A stretch of 7,870 nt of DNA from an uncultured Prevotella sp. (GCA_945788545.1 CALZMK010000054.1:1-7870), one strand, 5' to 3'; positions 1 to 7,870 are shown, numbered from the stretch's first letter. Notes: a model not told the origin generated them from the sequence alone. Made by a program: numbers and translations.

Positions 1-3000
1 GGGAGCTTCTTCTCGTCGGGGGAGGCGCTCTCGCCAGTTTTTCCGGATTTTCCGGATTTTCCGGGTTGTTCAGCTTCGCTGAACTTTCCGGACTTTCCGG
101 ATTTGCCGGATTTCTTGGCTTGCGTGCGCGATGCCGCGGCTTTCTTGAATCTGTCGTTCACCTTCTTGAGGAAGGGAATATGGTTATAGAGATTCTCGAG
201 ATTCCACTGCGAGTTGATATTGAAGTTGCGGTTGTTGCTGATGGTGTTGCCGAGCGATGTGCCGTCGTCGAGCTCGGTGCCGCGCACCCACGAATATGTG
301 GCGTTGTATGTGGCGTCGGCGTTGAGCCAGTCGAAGATAGGCATCTTGTTGAGCGGCAACTTATATGATGCCTGGAATGTCTGCTGATAGTCGAGCGGGC
401 GTCCCCACGACTTCACACTCTGCCACACCGAATCCTTCCATGCCTGATACTGCTCGGGATAGAGGTCCTTGTTGATTGGGGTGTATGGTTCCTCTATCTC
501 GGCATGTGTGGCACTCTGGAAGTTCATGTGCAGGTTCTTGGTGAGATCCCAACGTATTGAGAACTCGCGATTCCACAGGAACTGCTCACTGAACGTCAGC
601 GGCAACTTCGAGTCGATGGCATTGCTCAAGTCGCGCTCCTGCAACTCATAGTAGTTGCGCATGATCTCGGTGTTAAACGAGATGTTCTGCGGCAGGTAGT
701 TGAGTCCGAATGCCTTCGGGAAGTTGTTCCACTTGCTCTTGCCCTTGAGCTTCTTGAATGGCTCGTAGGTCTTATACACAGGGCTATATGTATAGTTGAA
801 TGCCCCGCGCCATTGGTCGTCGGTCTCCCACACCGTTGTCTCTCCCGAGGTGAAGCGATGCGAGTGACTGTAGCTGAATGAGAAGTTGGCAGGGTCGTAG
901 GGCATTGGATGACGCTTGGTCTTGATGCCCACGCGCACGTTGGATAGCGAGAAGTTGGTTGTCGTCGAACGTGTGACGGCTATCGACTTGAGCGAATCCC
1001 TCTCGTGCTTCGATCCCATGGCGTCGAGAGCGTCGTCGAGTTCCATGTCGTTGTCGAGGGGATTATATCTCGGCGATGTCTCCTCCTTTGTTATACTATA
1101 ATATAAAGGTATAGTGACCTTCGCCTTGTCGGGGAAGAACTTGCCGAGCTCGAAGTTGGCAGTGAGGCTGTATGTCTTGTAGTCGTCGGTGGAGCGTTGT
1201 GCCACTCCCTCCTCCAGTCCTCCGAATCCGTCGGTCATAATCTTTCCCGTGAGGTTGACTGTGGCAAAGTCGGAGAGCTGCATGTTGAGCGCACCGGCAG
1301 CAGCCCATCCGCCCTTGTTGTTAAACTCGCGCAGACGGAGCTCGTTCACCCACACCTCACCCGACTTGGGGGAGTTGGATATGTTTCTCACTCCGATGAT
1401 CATCGTCTTCACCTCGCCGAGCGATGGATTTCCCATCACCGTTATCTTGTTGTTGGGCTTGTCGCTGTCGTATTCCGAATAGGCATGCACATAGGCGGCT
1501 TGTCCGGCTGCCTTCTGCTTGTTGCGCTCCTTCTTGACGGCGGTCAACTTGTCGAGGGGTATGTCGAGCATGTTCTCCTCGGGCCACACTGCCACCCTTC
1601 CCTCGTGCGAGTCGCTGTAGTGATTCTCGGGAGTCAGTTTCAGCGGTATCTCGTATTCATAGTAGTTGCTCTTGTAGTCGCTTCCGAGTCTCACGAAGAT
1701 GGCCAATTGGTTGTCCTGCAGGTTGGTGGTGTTCTGCTGCATGGCGTTGGCATGCACAAACATCTGCAGACGCTTGTATTGGCGCAGGTCGAGGTTGGTG
1801 TTCTTATACACCGCCTTTGCCTCGCCCTTTGCCAGTTGCTTGACGATGAATCCGAGCGCCTGCTCGTTGTCCTCCACGAGTTGCGGTTGCGAGGGGTCGG
1901 TCACACGGCTTATTCCCGGCGGCAGCACATAGTTCACGGGCTGCTTGTCGGTGTGCTCCTCGATGTTGATATTTGTTGTTTCGAGTTCACCGGTGGATGT
2001 GGTGGCGGTGTTGGTGAGGTTTTGCTCGTATGTGCGCCATTCTCCTCTCACGAGGTCGAGACTACCGAAGCGTAGCACTATCGGTTTCTGCCATCCCGTG
2101 AGGAACATTCTCATGAATCTTATGCTCGACAGGTCGCTGATTGCCCCCACCTTCTCGCGGTCGGGCGAGTTGAGCGGAATGCGGAACTTATACCACTTCA
2201 CGTTTTCCTTGTTGCCGTTACGCAGTGTTGCCGATGCCTCGCGTATCTCGGCGAGGTAGTTCTGCCCTATTCGGCTCTCGTCGAGGTCTTCGGGTCGCAG
2301 GCTCACGCGATATTGGTAGTATCGCTCATATTCGTTGAGCGTGTAGTCCTGGTTGATGTCCTCCACGTCGGGCGTTGTCTTGTATGATGTGTCATACGAC
2401 TCGGTGTTGTTGTCGTTGTCGGGCGAGTTGCCCTGCGGGTTGTTGATGCGCTTGTAGCGTTCGAGGATGGAAGCCTTGCGGTCGTCGAGGTCGCGTCCGC
2501 GGCTGTAGTGATAGTCGTCGTTGGCGGGGTCATTCATCCATGCCGTCTTCACACTGTCGTTGGCAAGTGTCTGCACGAATGAGTTGAAGTCCTGATAGGG
2601 TGCGAATGCCCGCTCCTCCTCGTCGGTGAGTCCGTTTAGACCCACGTCCTGCTTCTCCCTCGATCCCGTGGTGGTGGCAAAAGCGTATGTCTGTGTAGCC
2701 TGCACGGGTATCTTTCCCCATTGTGTGGTAGTATAGCTGCTCGTGCCATCTACGGGCATACCGCTCTCATAGTATTTCTTTCCGTCGCGCAATATGTCCT
2801 CGCTTATCTCTCCGAGATTGATATACAGGTCGCCGCCGTATTTCGACGCGTCGGCACTGTTGCGCGAATAAATAAAGGGGTCGAGAAGCCAGAACTCCAC
2901 ATACTCGATGTTCGCCTGCTCAAAGTCGTTGGTGTCGAGCTTGCGCATCATTCCCGCCCATTTCTTCTCGGGCATGGGCAGCGTACCGTCGGCGTTGAGG

Positions 3001-5843
3001 TTGGTGGAGAAGTTATACGGTCCGCGCTCTTCGGGATAGTAGGCGAGGTTGAGTATCGACAGGGTGGATGTGGCTCCGCTGTATGTGCTCTGCTGGCGCT
3101 TGGGATATAGTTCGCTGACGTATATCTCGCGCACATAGTGGTTGGAGAGCTGTTCGAGGTCGCTCTTGATATGCGCCGGAGTGAGCGACGACGAGCGATA
3201 GGTGAACAGCGGGTCGATGGTGTACCATGCCATCTGCGCCCTGTTGAATCCGCTCGACAGGGTTGTCTTGTCGGCACTCTCGGGGAACATCGACGGCACA
3301 CTCGACAGCACCCACGACTTTGGCGACGACACGTCGATACCGTTCTTCGTGTTCTCGAAGTCGTCGATATACGAGGCGTCGTCCTGCACTCCGCTTGCCT
3401 GTCCGGCGATGAGCTGTGCAAATTCGCCCGTAAACGAGATTTGCGAGGGCTGTGTGACGTGGAGGAAGGGCAGTTTGTCGAGCATGTCGGTGAGCCACTG
3501 ACTCTCCTGCTTCCAGTTGAGGTTGAGTCCCCACAGTGTGTTGTTCAGTGGCTCGCTGCCCATAGCCACCTTGGTGGTGAGCGTCTGCTCGTGCACCTTC
3601 TGCAGCGTTCCGCTCAATTGGAAGTTCTTCGAGAAGTCATACTCCCAGTTGATGCCGTATAGTGTCTTGCGCTGCATACCATAGTCGGTGTTGCTCTCCA
3701 ACGACACGTTCACTGATGTGCCCGCGTCGATGATGCTCTGGTTGAGGATGGTCACCTCGCCCGCCGAGTAATCCACCGAGTAGTCGCTGCCCTCGGTGAG
3801 GGTCACTCCTCCGGCAGTCACCACCACCGAACCTCTTGGCACGTTGTATGCGCCGAGGGATATTACTCCCGCCGACGAACCCTTGTATTGTCCTGTCAGT
3901 TGGTATTTGTTCTTTTCGGCAATCTGTTTCGCAGCCGTCTTGGTGGTGTCGTATAGTTCAGTGAAGGCATATTTCTCAGCCTTGTCGGCACTCACTCCCT
4001 GCGCCACGAGATAGTCCTTGAGGTATTGTCCGAACGGCTCTGCCTTGGGGAAGAACACTCGTCCGTTGCTCACGGTGTATCCCTCCACATAGTCGAAGTA
4101 TCCGTTTGGATTGGCCTTGTTGTTGTTGTCAAGTCGGTCGGCTCCTAAGGCACGTATGAGCATGGTGTTCTTTGTCTGTGGTTCGGGTATGTATGTGAGA
4201 TACACTCCCGTGGTGTCGCTCTGGTATTTCACGTCGAGGCGGAACTTGGTCTTCTCCACCGTCTGTGCGAGATAATACACGTTTTTCATCATCAGTCGCC
4301 AGTTGGCCATCATCGGCGTGTTGCCCGTGTTCTTCAGCGACTTCACGAAGAGGGCCTCGGCGGTGTTGGTGTTGTCGGCGGCAAACTCTCCCACCTGGTA
4401 TGTCACTCCGCCGTAGGTGTATTCGAATGCCACTGCCAGCACCTGGTCGGTTTGCAGCGACGACTTGAGACTGACGTATCCTAACGCCGTGTTGACGGTA
4501 TATTCCGACGACGAGAGCAGTCGCGCGCTCTGCACCTTCTCATAATCCACTCCTCCCGTGAATCCCGCGATGGCGTCGAGCACGGTGTTCGTCTGGTCGA
4601 TGTCGCGTGCTGCCACATAGTCGTGGGTCATGGCGTAGTATTCGTTGTTGGCACTGTTGCTCGGAGCCACGTCGCCCATTCCTCCCCAGATGGAGTTGCC
4701 CACATGGCTTCCCTCTCCCAGGTCGGCGAGTGCCACGATGTTTCGGGTGTTGGATGTGGTGGATGTCTTGTTGGTCACCCATATCTCCACACGTGTTATC
4801 TTGATGCCCGTGGTGATGTTGGGCAATGTTGACATGGCCTTGTCGTATCTCTCTCGGAAATAATGGCTTAGGAAGAAGTGGCGGTTTTCCTCGTAGTCGG
4901 CCACGTTCACCTCAAAGGGTGTCGTCTGCGTTCCTCCCTTTGATGTCACCGACTTCGACGTTGATTTCTTCTGCGACACCACCGTCTGCAGTTTCAGTTT
5001 GCCGAATTGCATGTCGGTGCGCACACCGAATAGCGACGACGCTCCCCTCACCAGCGACGAGTTGGAGGGAAACGACACATTTCCCGCCTCCACGAGTTTG
5101 ATGATCTCGTCCTCCTTTCCCTCGTATTTCAGTTTGATGTTCTTGGTGTCGAAGTCGAATGTGGCGTCGGTGTTGTAGTTAAGGCTCATGTTCACCTTGT
5201 CGCCCACCTTTCCCGTCACGTTGAGGTTCACCTTCTCGTCGAAGTCGAACGCCGTGGTCTTGCGGTTGCGCTGGGGCAGCGAGGGGTTATCCACGTTCTT
5301 CTTGGTGACACCTAATTTCAGCTCCGCCGTTCCCTGGGTCTTCACCCTCACTCCTCCCGGACCGAATATCTTCTCTGCCGGTCCGAGGTCGAAGTGCATG
5401 TCCGAGAAGTCGAATTTCTCCTTACCCTTTCTCTCGAATTCCTCGGCGTTCTTGGTCTTGAAGAAATCGGCGAGCGCCTTTTTCTCGCTCCATTGGCGAT
5501 ATTCCTCGGGAGTCATCATCACAGGCGCATTGAGATATGAGTCGCCAATCTTCGAGCCCACGAGATACACGTTGAGCGAGTCGTTATACACCACCTCCTG
5601 CTTGATATTCTCGGGCAGCGTGAGGTCGAGCGGCCCTCGGCTCAGGTCGCCCTGTTCGAGCGGTGCCGTCTTCTGTATCTTCCATCGCGCCTTCAGCAGC
5701 GAGTCGGGTATCTCCTCCTCTTCCATTATGACAGGCTGCTCCTTGACAACCCCTTTTGGGGCTGTCTTGTCATCCTGTGGCGGCACTGCAAGCGCACACA
5801 CACTGAGGAATACTCCAAGGGCTATCGACAGTTTATGCTTCAC
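1..5843 (-). CDS. sprA: SprA/Sov-family T9SS outer-membrane translocon, N-terminal 1947 residues (C-terminus off the left edge)
   Basis: SprA (Sov in Porphyromonas) is the very large outer-membrane beta-barrel through which the type IX secretion system exports folded cargo; it is also needed for gliding in flavobacteria. The frame stays open from a GTG at 5843 to base 3. Residues 1-19 form a signal peptide (K-H-K, hydrophobic core, likely cut after A-L-A). I recognise conserved SprA segments: [10 protein letters not shown] then FDFD near 184-205, a GNVSFP block near 244-257, [15 protein letters not shown] near 688-703, [17 protein letters not shown] at 972-988, an [10 protein letters not shown] block near 1003-1030, and [10 protein letters not shown] near 1064-1077. 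Family members run to about 2400-2500 residues, so roughly the last 450-550 are missing. The GTG start is favoured because a TAA lies directly upstream in frame, and the next ATG (residue 40) would remove the signal peptide. Visible residues 1911-1937 are a Lys-Ser-Gly repeat in a region that is a variable charged loop in homologues, as I recall them. The family call is near certain; whether this organism has a complete T9SS cannot be seen here. Confidence 0.96.
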   Translation of the reverse strand, partial: MKHKLSIALGVFLSVCALAVPPQDDKTAPKGVVKEQPVIMEEEEIPDSLLKARWKIQKTAPLEQGDLSRGPLDLTLPENIKQEVVYNDSLNVYLVGSKIGDSYLNAPVMMTPEEYRQWSEKKALADFFKTKNAEEFERKGKEKFDFSDMHFDLGPAEKIFGPGGVRVKTQGTAELKLGVTKKNVDNPSLPQRNRKTTAFDFDEKVNLNVTGKVGDKVNMSLNYNTDATFDFDTKNIKLKYEGKEDEIIKLVEAGNVSFPSNSSLVRGASSLFGVRTDMQFGKLKLQTVVSQKKSTSKSVTSKGGTQTTPFEVNVADYEENRHFFLSHYFRERYDKAMSTLPNITTGIKITRVEIWVTNKTSTTSNTRNIVALADLGEGSHVGNSIWGGMGDVAPSNSANNEYYAMTHDYVAARDIDQTNTVLDAIAGFTGGVDYEKVQSARLLSSSEYTVNTALGYVSLKSSLQTDQVLAVAFEYTYGGVTYQVGEFAADNTNTAEALFVKSLKNTGNTPMMANWRLMMKNVYYLAQTVEKTKFRLDVKYQSDTTGVYLTYIPEPQTKNTMLIRALGADRLDNNNKANPNGYFDYVEGYTVSNGRVFFPKAEPFGQYLKDYLVAQGVSADKAEKYAFTELYDTTKTAAKQIAEKNKYQLTGQYKGSSAGVISLGAYNVPRGSVVVTAGGVTLTEGSDYSVDYSAGEVTILNQSIIDAGTSVNVSLESNTDYGMQRKTLYGINWEYDFSKNFQLSGTLQKVHEQTLTTKVAMGSEPLNNTLWGLNLNWKQESQWLTDMLDKLPFLHVTQPSQISFTGEFAQLIAGQASGVQDDASYIDDFENTKNGIDVSSPKSWVLSSVPSMFPESADKTTLSSGFNRAQMAWYTIDPLFTYRSSSLTPAHIKSDLEQLSNHYVREIYVSELYPKRQQSTYSGATSTLSILNLAYYPEERGPYNFSTNLNADGTLPMPEKKWAGMMRKLDTNDFEQANIEYVEFWLLDPFIYSRNSADASKYGGDLYINLGEISEDILRDGKKYYESGMPVDGTSSYTTTQWGKIPVQATQTYAFATTTGSREKQDVGLNGLTDEEERAFAPYQDFNSFVQTLANDSVKTAWMNDPANDDYHYSRGRDLDDRKASILERYKRINNPQGNSPDNDNNTESYDTSYKTTPDVEDINQDYTLNEYERYYQYRVSLRPEDLDESRIGQNYLAEIREASATLRNGNKENVKWYKFRIPLNSPDREKVGAISDLSSIRFMRMFLTGWQKPIVLRFGSLDLVRGEWRTYEQNLTNTATTSTGELETTNINIEEHTDKQPVNYVLPPGISRVTDPSQPQLVEDNEQALGFIVKQLAKGEAKAVYKNTNLDLRQYKRLQMFVHANAMQQNTTNLQDNQLAIFVRLGSDYKSNYYEYEIPLKLTPENHYSDSHEGRVAVWPEENMLDIPLDKLTAVKKERNKQKAAGQAAYVHAYSEYDSDKPNNKITVMGNPSLGEVKTMIIGVRNISNSPKSGEVWVNELRLREFNNKGGWAAAGALNMQLSDFATVNLTGKIMTDGFGGLEEGVAQRSTDDYKTYSLTANFELGKFFPDKAKVTIPLYYSITKEETSPRYNPLDNDMELDDALDAMGSKHERDSLKSIAVTRSTTTNFSLSNVRVGIKTKRHPMPYDPANFSFSYSHSHRFTSGETTVWETDDQWRGAFNYTYSPVYKTYEPFKKLKGKSKWNNFPKAFGLNYLPQNISFNTEIMRNYYELQERDLSNAIDSKLPLTFSEQFLWNREFSIRWDLTKNLHMNFQSATHAEIEEPYTPINKDLYPEQYQAWKDSVWQSVKSWGRPLDYQQTFQASYKLPLNKMPIFDWLNADATYNATYSWVRGTELDDGTSLGNTISNNRNFNINSQWNLENLYNHIPFLKKVNDRFKKAAASRTQAKKSGKSGKSGKFSEAEQPGKSGKSGKTGESASPDEKKL
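33..113 (-). repeat. In-frame 9-bp tandem repeat in sprA encoding (K-S-G)n
   Basis: Read on the minus strand, the nine-base unit AAATCCGGA recurs in frame, giving three Lys-Ser-Gly units, then a nine-residue interruption (KFSEAEQPG), then two Lys-Ser-Gly units and one Lys-Thr-Gly (SprA residues 1911-1937). The copies are nearly identical at the DNA level, mainly AAA/AAG and GGA/GGC alternations, which suggests recent slippage or expansion rather than amino-acid selection alone. Because the unit is a multiple of three, copy-number change would keep the frame. The tract lies in a Lys/Ala/Ser-rich stretch (from about residue 1900) that looks like a flexible loop. Confidence 0.85.
68..84. repeat. 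Perfect 7-bp inverted repeat with 3-nt loop inside the KSG repeat
   Basis: GTTCAGC-TTC-GCTGAAC is a perfect hairpin with seven base pairs and a three-base loop. It interrupts the nine-base tandem repeat and encodes the F-S-E-A-E part of SprA on the minus strand. On that strand its tip reads GCGAAGC, known from biophysical work as an unusually stable DNA mini-hairpin. It has no T-tract and lies inside a coding frame, so it does not look like a terminator. Confidence 0.75.
5840..5843 (-). other. GTGA stop/start overlap coupling ruvA to sprA
   Basis: On the minus strand the four bases GTGA hold both the GTG start of sprA and the TGA stop of ruvA. No Shine-Dalgarno-like sequence is evident in the last codons of ruvA. 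Translation of sprA therefore most likely depends on ribosomes that have just finished ruvA, which implies a shared transcript. The in-frame TAA directly upstream of the GTG leaves no room for a longer sprA product. Confidence 0.8.
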
Positions 5844-6442
5844 TTAATCTGCTTTAAGGCTAATTTCACAACCTCCTCAACGGGAGCGTCGGGCGTCTCC
5901 TTCAAGATGCTCACAACCACCTTCTGCGACGGGGCTGGCGCAAATCCTAACATGGTGAGCGCACTCACTGCCTCGTCCTTCACCTGGTTGTTCACCGGTG
6001 TCTCGACACTGCCTCCCACGGGAATCTCCTCGGCAATGCCGAGTGCCACAATCTTGTCCTTCAGATCGACGATGATTCTCTGAGCCGTCTTCAGTCCAAT
6101 TCCCTTCACACCCTTTATCATCCTCTCGTTGCCGGTGGAAATGCTGTTGCACAGTTCCGACGGCGAGAGCGACGAGAGCACCATGCGTGCGGTGTTGGGC
6201 CCCACTCCCGACACAGTGATCAGCAGCAGGAAGAGTTCGCGCTCCTTCTTGTTGACAAAGCCATATAGCGTGTGGGCATCCTCACGTATTGCCTCGTATG
6301 CATACAGTTTCACCTCCTTCTTCCCCTGTATGGCGGAATAGGTGTTGAGGGATATGTTCATGGCATATCCCACTCCGTGAGCCTCCACCACTGCCATGGC
6401 GGGAGTGAGCTCGGCAAGTTCGCCTTTTATATATTCAATCAT
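5840..6442 (-). CDS. ruvA: Holliday junction branch migration complex subunit RuvA
   Basis: RuvA binds four-way DNA junctions as a tetramer and recruits the RuvB ATPase to drive branch migration, after which RuvC cuts the junction; it acts in the cytoplasm in recombinational repair. The 200-residue length is normal for the family. Residues 1-62 form the OB-fold domain, ending in the conserved L-Y-G-F (59-62). E54-D55 correspond to the acidic pin that keeps the junction open. Two helix-hairpin-helix motifs follow: S-G-V-G-P at 78-82 and K-G-I-G-L-K-T-A at 113-120. After a flexible linker near 138-152, residues 153-200 match the C-terminal RuvB-binding domain. The ATG at 6442 gives the usual M-I-x-Y-I-x-G start and has an A-rich leader (GAAAAAGA). 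It is the first visible gene of the minus-strand operon and overlaps sprA downstream. RuvB and RuvC are not in the window. Confidence 0.97.
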   Translation of the reverse strand: MIEYIKGELAELTPAMAVVEAHGVGYAMNISLNTYSAIQGKKEVKLYAYEAIREDAHTLYGFVNKKERELFLLLITVSGVGPNTARMVLSSLSPSELCNSISTGNERMIKGVKGIGLKTAQRIIVDLKDKIVALGIAEEIPVGGSVETPVNNQVKDEAVSALTMLGFAPAPSQKVVVSILKETPDAPVEEVVKLALKQIK

Positions 6443-6595
6443 TCTTTTTCTAATAAAATAATGTGTTACAATTAAAAAAACGTATTTTGCTTACGAATTA
6501 TTGTATTTAAAGGCAAAAAAATATGGAATTATACTAATCTGCATAATTTTTTCATTTTTTTATTGCAATTCGTATGATATTTCAGCAAAAATGTG

Positions 6596-6603
6596 TAATT
6601 TTG
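6596..6603 (+). promoter_or_regulatory. Bacteroidetes-type -7 promoter element (TAATTTTG) for ddh
   Basis: TAATTTTG matches the Bacteroidetes primary-sigma -7 consensus TAnnTTTG at every fixed position and lies 42 bases before the ddh ATG. It would give a leader of roughly 35 bases, with the A-rich stretch AAAAAGAAATACAAAC in place of a Shine-Dalgarno site. No good -33 TTTG/TTG element lies at the expected distance upstream, so the call rests on the -7 box and its position. The rest of the 203-bp divergent region is AT-rich. For ruvA, the best minus-strand candidate is a one-mismatch TACGTTTT at 6477-6484, too weak to call. Confidence 0.6.
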
Positions 6604-6645
6604 CAACCGCAAAGTCAAACATAACATTAAAAAGAAATACAAACA

Positions 6646-7545
6646 ATGAAGAAAATCAGAGCAGCCGTAGTTGGTTACGGCAACATCGGACACTACACCG
6701 TCCAGGCTCTCGAAGCCGCCAAGGACTTCGAAATTGCGGGCATCGTGCGCCGCAATGGAGCAGAGAATAAACCAGCCGAACTGGCACAGTATGACGTGGT
6801 GAAGGACATTCGCGAACTCAAGGACGTGGATGTGGCCATCCTTTGCGCCCCCACCCGCTCGTGCCCCGAATATGCCAAGCAGATCCTTCCTCTCGGCATC
6901 AATACTGTTGATAGTTTTGACATTCATACAAGCATACTTGAATATCGCAACGAACTGATGCCTATCTGTCGCGAGAACAATGCCGTGTCGGTGATTGCCG
7001 CCGGATGGGACCCCGGTTCCGACTCCGTGGTGCGCACCCTCATGCAGAGCCTTGCTCCCAAGGGATTGAGCTACACCAACTTCGGTCCTGGCATGTCGAT
7101 GGGTCACTCTGTATGCGTGCGCTCCAAGGAGGGCGTCAAGAATGCGTTGTCGATGACCATACCTCTCGGCGAGGGTATTCATCGCCGCATGGTGTATGTA
7201 GAGTTGGAGGATGGCTATCGTCTTGAGGACGTGACAAAGGCCATCAAGGCCGACCCGTATTTCGCCAACGACGAGACTCACGTCTTCCAGGTAGCGTCGG
7301 TTGACGACGTGCGCGACATGGGTCACGGTGTAAACTTAGTTCGCAAGGGAGTGAGCGGCAAGACGCAGAACCAGCGCCTTGAGTTCAACATGAGCATCAA
7401 CAACCCCGCCCTCACCGGTCAGGTGCTTGTCAACGTGGCTCGTGCCTCTATGCGCCAGCAGCCCGGCTGCTACACTATGATTGAGATTCCAGTGGTTGAC
7501 TATCTCGAAGGCGACCGCGAGGAGCTCATCTCTCATCTTGTTTAG
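6646..7545 (+). CDS. ddh: meso-diaminopimelate D-dehydrogenase
   Basis: Ddh catalyses the reversible NADPH-dependent reductive amination of tetrahydrodipicolinate to meso-2,6-diaminopimelate. This is a one-step route to the peptidoglycan cross-linking amino acid and the precursor of lysine; the enzyme is cytoplasmic. The 299-residue protein opens with a Rossmann fold, G-Y-G-N-I-G at 10-15, with R35-R36 after the second strand as expected for binding the NADPH phosphate. Other family blocks are C-A-P-T-R-S (67-72), D-S-F-D (89-92), A-G-W-D-P-G-S-D-S (119-127), G-P-G-M-S-M-G-H-S (147-155), M-G-H-G-V-N-L-V (225-232) and Q-Q-P-G-C-Y-T-M-I-E (271-280). The length, plus R71, Y76 and H227, resembles what I recall of the shorter 'type II' enzyme from Symbiobacterium rather than the roughly 320-residue Corynebacterium enzyme. 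The gene has its own promoter-like site and a downstream terminator, so it is probably monocistronic. It is divergent from ruvA. Confidence 0.96.
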   Translation: MKKIRAAVVGYGNIGHYTVQALEAAKDFEIAGIVRRNGAENKPAELAQYDVVKDIRELKDVDVAILCAPTRSCPEYAKQILPLGINTVDSFDIHTSILEYRNELMPICRENNAVSVIAAGWDPGSDSVVRTLMQSLAPKGLSYTNFGPGMSMGHSVCVRSKEGVKNALSMTIPLGEGIHRRMVYVELEDGYRLEDVTKAIKADPYFANDETHVFQVASVDDVRDMGHGVNLVRKGVSGKTQNQRLEFNMSINNPALTGQVLVNVARASMRQQPGCYTMIEIPVVDYLEGDREELISHLV

Positions 7546-7613
7546 AATTTGATCATATATAAAGATTCTTAGTAAAACACACAAACACACGTTATTGGTT
7601 TTTAGTTTATGGT

Positions 7614-7651
7614 AAAAAAAAGTCCCCCCGTCGTGATGACGGGGGGCTTTT
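7614..7651. terminator. Bidirectional intrinsic terminator between ddh and the smalltalk-like gene
   Basis: A perfect 9-bp stem (CCCCCCGTC at 7624-7632, GACGGGGGG at 7638-7646) encloses the five-base loop GTGAT. The plus strand has CTTTT after the stem; the minus strand has AC then seven Ts from the A-run at 7614-7620. It can thus stop transcription from both sides. It lies about 80 bases after the ddh stop and six bases beyond the stop of the convergent small gene. The minus-strand T-tract is the better one. Confidence 0.92.
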
Positions 7652-7652
7652 G

Positions 7653-7760
7653 CTATGCCACTGCGCAGCTCACCCCAAGAGCGGTGCCGACAGCTGCCAA
7701 TATTGCTGAGGCAAGATTCCATAGAAACTTAATAAGCCTCGATTTATTCTCCTTAGTCAT
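7653..7760 (-). CDS. Smalltalk-like small protein, 35 residues
   Basis: The minus-strand frame ATG 7760 to TAG 7653 encodes 35 residues: a charged start (M-T-K-E-N-K-S-R), a hydrophobic stretch at about 9-30 able to span a membrane (I-K-F-L-W-N-L-A then A-I-L-A-A-V), and the end T-A-L-G-V-S-C-A-V-A. The layout and the T-A-L-G-V-x-C-like tail match what I know of the Bacteroidales 'smalltalk protein' family, which has about 30 residues and no known function. In that family the gene usually lies beside an HU-like DNA-binding protein gene and an N-acetylmuramoyl-L-alanine amidase gene. Here the downstream side is closed at once by the terminator, so no amidase follows; the upstream side is cut by the window edge. 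The Cys near the end is not in a good lipobox. The leader is A-rich, with a weak AAAGGA about 14 bases before the ATG. Confidence 0.72.
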   Translation of the reverse strand: MTKENKSRLIKFLWNLASAILAAVGTALGVSCAVA

Positions 7761-7765
7761 ATTCT

Positions 7766-7814
7766 TTTTTTTAATCCTTTAATTCTTTAATTTTTTAATT
7801 TTTTAATTTTTTAT
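7766..7814. repeat. Octamer tandem repeat (TTTTTTAA)n in the leader of the small gene
   Basis: The AA or AT step recurs exactly every eight bases (7773, 7781, 7789, 7797, 7805, 7813), giving about six copies of a TTTTTTAA unit. Copies nearest the small gene have diverged (CCTTTAAT, TCTTTAAT), while those farther away are identical. On the minus strand it reads as an AATTAAAA-type array directly before the ATG at 7760, so it would form most of the 5' leader. No promoter consensus is visible in it. Confidence 0.8.
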
Positions 7815-7818
7815 TAGG

Positions 7819-7845
7819 CACGGAAAACACGGATTAACACGGATT
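7819..7845. repeat. Three-copy CACGGA direct repeat at about helical-turn spacing
   Basis: CACGGA occurs at 7819, 7828 and 7838, nine and ten bases apart; the last two copies extend to CACGGATT. On the minus strand this is a series of AATCCGTG units upstream of the octamer array. I recall similar CCGTG-rich strings between genes in other Bacteroidales genomes but cannot verify that here. The same minus-strand bases also encode a 12-codon ORF (ATG 7852 to TAA 7814, MKKSVLIRVFRA), in a frame open to the window edge. This could therefore be the tail of an upstream gene, a leader peptide or chance. Confidence 0.65.
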
Positions 7846-7870
7846 TTTTCATTGCGTATTCCGCCGATGA

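Noticed and set aside
1197..2075. A 292-codon plus-strand open frame opposite sprA
   Set aside because: It lies wholly antisense to a well-supported SprA frame, has a low-complexity Val/Leu/His/Gly composition and no recognisable domain. GC-rich codon bias in sprA depletes antisense stops.
2880..2951. A possible frameshift or degradation within sprA
   Set aside because: I checked the frame at the start, in the middle (the [17 protein letters not shown] block) and at the left end; all lie in the same phase, so the gene appears intact as far as it is visible.
5188..5847. A 219-codon plus-strand frame opposite the sprA N-terminus
   Set aside because: The opposite strand encodes the most conserved N-terminal SprA blocks and the signal peptide; the Ser/Phe/Thr-rich product is a shadow.
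6501..6770. An 89-codon plus-strand frame running from the intergenic region into ddh
   Set aside because: It starts in AT-rich intergenic DNA and overlaps ddh in the wrong frame; its tail is a shifted translation of the Ddh N-terminus.
6529..7326. A 265-codon minus-strand frame opposite ddh
   Set aside because: It is antisense to conserved Ddh blocks, with a His/Ala-rich composition and no family match that I recognise; its start falls in the middle of ddh.
7336..7722. A 128-codon minus-strand frame spanning the ddh 3' end, the terminator and part of the small gene
   Set aside because: It reads through a strong terminator in another frame than the smalltalk-like ORF and is antisense to ddh; no family resemblance.
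7819..7845. The CACGGA repeats as a CRISPR array
   Set aside because: Units are only 6-8 bases, with 3-4 base gaps and no spacers of CRISPR length.

Overview
The window looks like chromosomal DNA from a member of the Bacteroidales, most likely Prevotella-like or a related gut or oral lineage. Four things point there: a SprA-family type IX secretion (T9SS) translocon gene, the ruvA-sprA gene pair, a Bacteroidales-type diaminopimelate dehydrogenase, and a tiny protein matching the Bacteroidales 'smalltalk' family. Start sites have A-rich leaders without clear Shine-Dalgarno motifs, and one Bacteroidetes-type -7 promoter element (TAnnTTTG) is present. Coding DNA is moderately GC-rich and the intergenic DNA is strongly AT-rich. 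The genus cannot be fixed from this window.

Layout. Bases 1-5843, minus strand, are one uninterrupted reading frame: the first 1947 codons of sprA, whose C-terminus lies beyond the left edge. Its GTG start overlaps the stop codon of ruvA (5840-6442, minus) by four bases, so the two appear translationally coupled in one operon. A 203-bp AT-rich divergent region (6443-6645) separates ruvA from ddh (6646-7545, plus), which makes meso-diaminopimelate for cell-wall peptidoglycan and lysine. A strong hairpin at 7624-7646, with T-tracts on both sides, ends ddh on the plus strand and a convergent 35-residue smalltalk-like gene (7653-7760) on the minus strand. Upstream of that small gene are an octamer tandem repeat (7766-7814) and a three-copy CACGGA repeat (7819-7845).

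How the genes relate. SprA forms the outer-membrane channel of the T9SS, RuvA is the Holliday-junction-binding subunit of the RuvAB branch-migration motor, and Ddh is biosynthetic. The ruvA-sprA pairing is a recurrent gene order in Bacteroidota rather than an evident functional pathway. Nothing here is clearly a new multi-gene system. The parts most worth a second look are the small smalltalk-like gene with its repeat-rich leader, and the lysine-serine-glycine repeat with an embedded perfect hairpin near the visible end of sprA. Many long alternative-frame ORFs opposite sprA, ruvA and ddh are codon-bias shadows and were left out.
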